Assembly (NCBI GenBank): GCA_039931245.1
Contig: JBDTSH010000011.1
Span: 1-14,913, forward strand
Source: UBA4729 sp039931245
GTDB taxonomy: Bacteria > Patescibacteriota > Saccharimonadia > Saccharimonadales > UBA4665
Length of the DNA: 14,913 bases
Direction: 5' to 3'
Every line of letters starts with the position of its first letter. Position 1 is the stretch's first letter. The position numbers and the translations under genes were made by a program. The notes beneath the pieces were generated by a model. It did not search any database. It was given only the letters and a program-made list of their open reading frames with translations, and was not told the origin of the DNA. Positions 13,264 to 14,913 of this stretch are shown in pieces.

Positions 13264-13887
13264 ATGGAAAAACAGCTGCGTCTGGCCGCTCGCCACTTGA
13301 GTCAAAACGACGCCCACTTGGCGCCGGTGATTGCCCGCCGCGGCCTGGCTCACTTCGTCCCCCACACCGACTACTACCGGTCGCTGACTGATTCGATCAT
13401 CAGCCAACAACTAAGCGTCACCGCCGCCGCTTCCATCCAGCGCCGCTTCCGGGAACTCTTTGGGGGTGACTTCCCCGCCCCAGAATTACTTCTCCAGAAG
13501 TCCCTCGCCGAAGTGCGCAGCGTCGGACTGAGCGGCGCCAAAGCCCATTACATCCGCGACTTGGCGGCCCACATTAGCGACGGCCGGCTGACGTTTGATA
13601 AGCTCGACCAGCAAAGCAACGAGCAAATCATCGCCGAATTGACCGACGTCACAGGCATCGGTGACTGGACAGCCCATATGTTCCTGATGTTCTGCCTAGG
13701 TCGGCTTGATGTTCTGCCGATTGGCGACCTGGGGATCCGCCATGGCCTGCGCGCTCTGTATCATCTGCCGGCCGTCCCCACGCCGACGGAAGTGCGCGAC
13801 CTGGCCGTGGCGAACCACTGGCACCCCTACGAATCGGTGGCCAGCTGGTACGTCTGGGAATCGTTGGACAATAAACCAAAAGTCTAG
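13264..13887 (+). CDS. alkA: DNA-3-methyladenine glycosylase II (AlkA-type HhH-GPD)
   Basis: Removes alkylated bases from DNA to start base-excision repair. The 207-aa protein is a single HhH-GPD domain, lacking the N-terminal TBP-like domain of E. coli AlkA, as is common in short bacterial and archaeal homologues. Motifs: 'DSIISQQLSVTAA' (43-55), 'VRSVGLSGAKAHYI' (84-97), the helix-hairpin-helix 'VTGIGDWTAHM' (129-139) and the catalytic aspartate D155 in 'LPIGDLGIRHGL'. No Fe-S cysteines are expected or present. It is a single-gene plus-strand unit divergent from the 698-aa cluster; its 3' end is 19 bp from the convergent 142-aa gene. The ATG is fixed by homology-like length and by the adjacent -10 element. 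Confidence 0.92.
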   Translation: MEKQLRLAARHLSQNDAHLAPVIARRGLAHFVPHTDYYRSLTDSIISQQLSVTAAASIQRRFRELFGGDFPAPELLLQKSLAEVRSVGLSGAKAHYIRDLAAHISDGRLTFDKLDQQSNEQIIAELTDVTGIGDWTAHMFLMFCLGRLDVLPIGDLGIRHGLRALYHLPAVPTPTEVRDLAVANHWHPYESVASWYVWESLDNKPKV

Positions 13888-13906
13888 TTCCGCCGGGCCA
13901 GCTATC

Positions 13907-14335
13907 CTATTTAAGGCTCAAGAATGAGCGGCGGTGGTGGACTAAGTACCCGATAAAGTAGAGCGCCGCGCCGAAGTTGAGGTAGCCGATCGCAAACACT
14001 ATCAAGAGTAGCCCACTGTCTGGGTGATAGACATGCAATAGTAGCTGGTGGCTCAGCAACGCCTGAGAAATTTGGGTTTGCAGATAGAATAAGAACTCAA
14101 CCGACAAAAAAGTCAGCATTAACCAGTAGCCGCGGCGGTGGCCATTTTTGAGCAGCTGATAGCCGGCGACGAACCAAGCGAGAGTGGATAAGAGTAAGAC
14201 TGAGCCTACTAGGCTGGGCAGGAATTTATGAGGGGCATAGTACTGGTGGAAATAGTAGGGAACCTGCGCCAGGTAGTTGGCGCCGACTACCCCGGCCAAC
14301 GTCAGGTAAAAAGTGCGGTGTTGCGGGCGGTCCAT
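13907..14335 (-). CDS. Four-TM membrane protein, unknown function
   Basis: A 142-aa hydrophobic protein with TM segments at about 9-28, 40-62, 69-88 and 107-132, short loops and a basic C-terminus (HHRRSFLSLK). The loop between TM1 and TM2 is aromatic- and His-rich ('QVPYYFHQYYAPHKF', 24-38). This is an integral membrane protein of unknown family with no catalytic motif seen. It begins 18 bp after the VOC gene stop, so it is probably the second gene of that operon. A TAAAAT hexamer 8 nt before the ATG could also give it a separate near-leaderless transcript. Confidence 0.75.
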   Translation of the reverse strand: MDRPQHRTFYLTLAGVVGANYLAQVPYYFHQYYAPHKFLPSLVGSVLLLSTLAWFVAGYQLLKNGHRRGYWLMLTFLSVEFLFYLQTQISQALLSHQLLLHVYHPDSGLLLIVFAIGYLNFGAALYFIGYLVHHRRSFLSLK

Positions 14336-14353
14336 CTTCCGCTATTTTAACAC

Positions 14354-14698
14354 TTAGTTAGTTGGTTTCCAGACCCCAAAGCGGTTGCCCAACGGGTCAA
14401 CGAGGTGGGCGAAGTCAATCCCCCCGCCCGAGGTATAGGGGAGGGCCACGGTGGCCCCTAAGGACTCGGCTTTCTTTATCGTCGCCGCGACGTCGTCAAC
14501 ATTAATATAGATGATGGCGTAGTTTAGGTTACCCATCTTCGAGCTATCCCACAGGCCACCTGCCATTTTATTGATGGCCCGATAGCCTTGTTCCGAGGGC
14601 TTTTCGGCAATGTCCCAACCAAAAAGACCACTGTAGAAGGCCTGGGACGCTGCGGGGTCTGACGAGCCGATTTCAAAATAATCTACCTGGTTTGCCAT
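14354..14698 (-). CDS. VOC superfamily (glyoxalase/bleomycin-resistance fold) protein
   Basis: A 114-aa single VOC module with two beta-alpha-beta-beta-beta halves: 'VDYFEIGSSDPAASQAFYSG' (5-24) with 'LFGWDI' (25-30) opens the first half, and 'IYINVDDVAATIKKAESLGA' (63-82) opens the second, which closes with 'AHLVDPLGNRFGVWKP' (97-112). E9 and H98 sit where metal ligands occur in active glyoxalase-type members, but many short VOC proteins have unknown substrates. AAGGAG lies 8 nt before the ATG, an excellent ribosome binding site. It is the first gene of a probable two-gene operon with the four-TM protein. Confidence 0.9.
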   Translation of the reverse strand: MANQVDYFEIGSSDPAASQAFYSGLFGWDIAEKPSEQGYRAINKMAGGLWDSSKMGNLNYAIIYINVDDVAATIKKAESLGATVALPYTSGGGIDFAHLVDPLGNRFGVWKPTN

Positions 14699-14747
14699 AA
14701 TAGTATCTCCTTATTTAGCTCCCCACTCTACGCCGAACTGCCGCCGA

Positions 14748-14776
14748 TTTATGTCGAATATTTTACGATGGGGCAA
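14748..14776 (-). promoter_or_regulatory. Possible promoter of the VOC gene
   Basis: TTGCCC (14776-14771 on the minus strand), 17-bp spacer, CATAAA (14753-14748). Each hexamer matches four of six consensus bases. The leader would be about 45 nt with AAGGAG near its end. Confidence 0.4.
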
Positions 14777-14786
14777 CTTTTTTGCT

Positions 14787-14913
14787 TTACGGGGCGGCCG
14801 TAACTTCCAGGTCCTGATAGTACACTTCGCTATATTGGGAGACGGCTAAGGCAATCCGGTATTTCCCCGGTGCTTGGAATAGTGTCGGCCAGTTTCTGTA
14901 GGACTCCTGGAGC
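14787..14913 (-). CDS. C-terminal end of a protein cut by the window edge
   Basis: Reading the minus strand from the window end, a frame gives 'LQESYRNWPTLFQAPGKYRI' and continues 'ALAVSQYSEVYYQDLEVTAAP' to a TAA at 14789-14787. The pattern of alternating strands 'PGKYRIALAVS' and 'VYYQDLEVTA' is typical of the last two strands of an extracellular Ig-like or PKD-like beta-sandwich. It is therefore probably the end of a secreted or surface protein, but the rest lies outside the window. No terminator is evident before the VOC promoter. Confidence 0.55.
   Translation of the reverse strand, partial: LQESYRNWPTLFQAPGKYRIALAVSQYSEVYYQDLEVTAAP

Noticed and set aside
1..14913. tRNA genes, CRISPR arrays, insertion sequences, attachment sites
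   Set aside because: I looked for T-loop GTTCGAA-like motifs with acceptor stems, regularly spaced repeats, transposase motifs and terminal repeats on both strands and saw none.
1..14913. Alternative genetic code (UGA as glycine)
   Set aside because: Normal-length genes end in TGA in functional ATGA/GTGA junctions, so UGA is a stop.

Overview
The window (about 57% GC by eye) looks like chromosomal DNA from a small-genome bacterium of the Patescibacteria/CPR, most likely a Saccharibacteria (TM7) relative. This rests on three short proteins whose sequence patterns I recall as widespread there: a 67-aa protein with the 'YYLNSKEVTLRGGK' core, a 211-aa single-pass protein with 'VFLNTGQVYFGK', and a 206-aa two-pass protein. 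Several genes (tsaC, mazG-like, the murC-like ligase) end in TGA, so UGA is a stop here and the UGA-glycine code of Gracilibacteria/Absconditabacteria does not apply. The taxonomy is recalled, not searched. I see no mobile element, CRISPR array, tRNA or rRNA.

Layout. 1-148: start of a membrane-anchored protein, minus strand, cut by the window edge. 192-2229 (minus): a three-gene operon of an 89-aa HTH-like protein, a 274-aa unknown protein and a tRNA-dihydrouridine synthase. 2281-4170 (minus): an ABC-2 exporter, ATPase followed by permease. 4280-4483 (minus): the 67-aa protein with a perfect -35 box, a strong ribosome binding site and its own terminator. 4726-5361 (plus): the 211-aa surface protein and a terminator. 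5409-5609: a GC-rich stretch without a convincing gene. 5610-6230 (minus): the 206-aa membrane protein, divergent from 6300-8353 (plus), a MurC/Mpl-type ligase translationally coupled to an endonuclease/exonuclease/phosphatase-fold enzyme. 8346-13020 (minus): six co-directional genes, in transcription order a 698-aa multidomain surface protein, a MutY-like glycosylase, a 98-aa Pro-rich tail-anchored protein, tsaC/sua5, a MazG-like pyrophosphohydrolase and a Nudix hydrolase. 13264-13887 (plus): an AlkA-type glycosylase. 13907-14698 (minus): a four-TM protein and a VOC/glyoxalase-fold protein. 14787-14913 (minus): the C-terminal end of another protein.

How the genes fit together. Much of the window is maintenance: nucleotide and DNA clean-up (MazG, Nudix, MutY-like, AlkA), tRNA modification (Dus, TsaC) and wall-precursor chemistry. 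Beside these sit several single-pass or two-pass envelope proteins of unknown function. In a host-attached bacterium these are plausible surface or attachment factors, and the 698-aa protein (disordered cytoplasmic tail, TM, two Ig-like domains, beta-propeller-like region) is the most striking.

Regulation. Two start-site styles coexist. One group has clear Shine-Dalgarno sequences: the 67-aa, VOC, 206-aa and 98-aa genes. Another has a -10-like hexamer 6-9 nt upstream of the start codon and no usable Shine-Dalgarno, which predicts leaderless or nearly leaderless mRNAs: the 89-aa gene, tsaC, the AlkA-type gene, the 698-aa gene and perhaps others.
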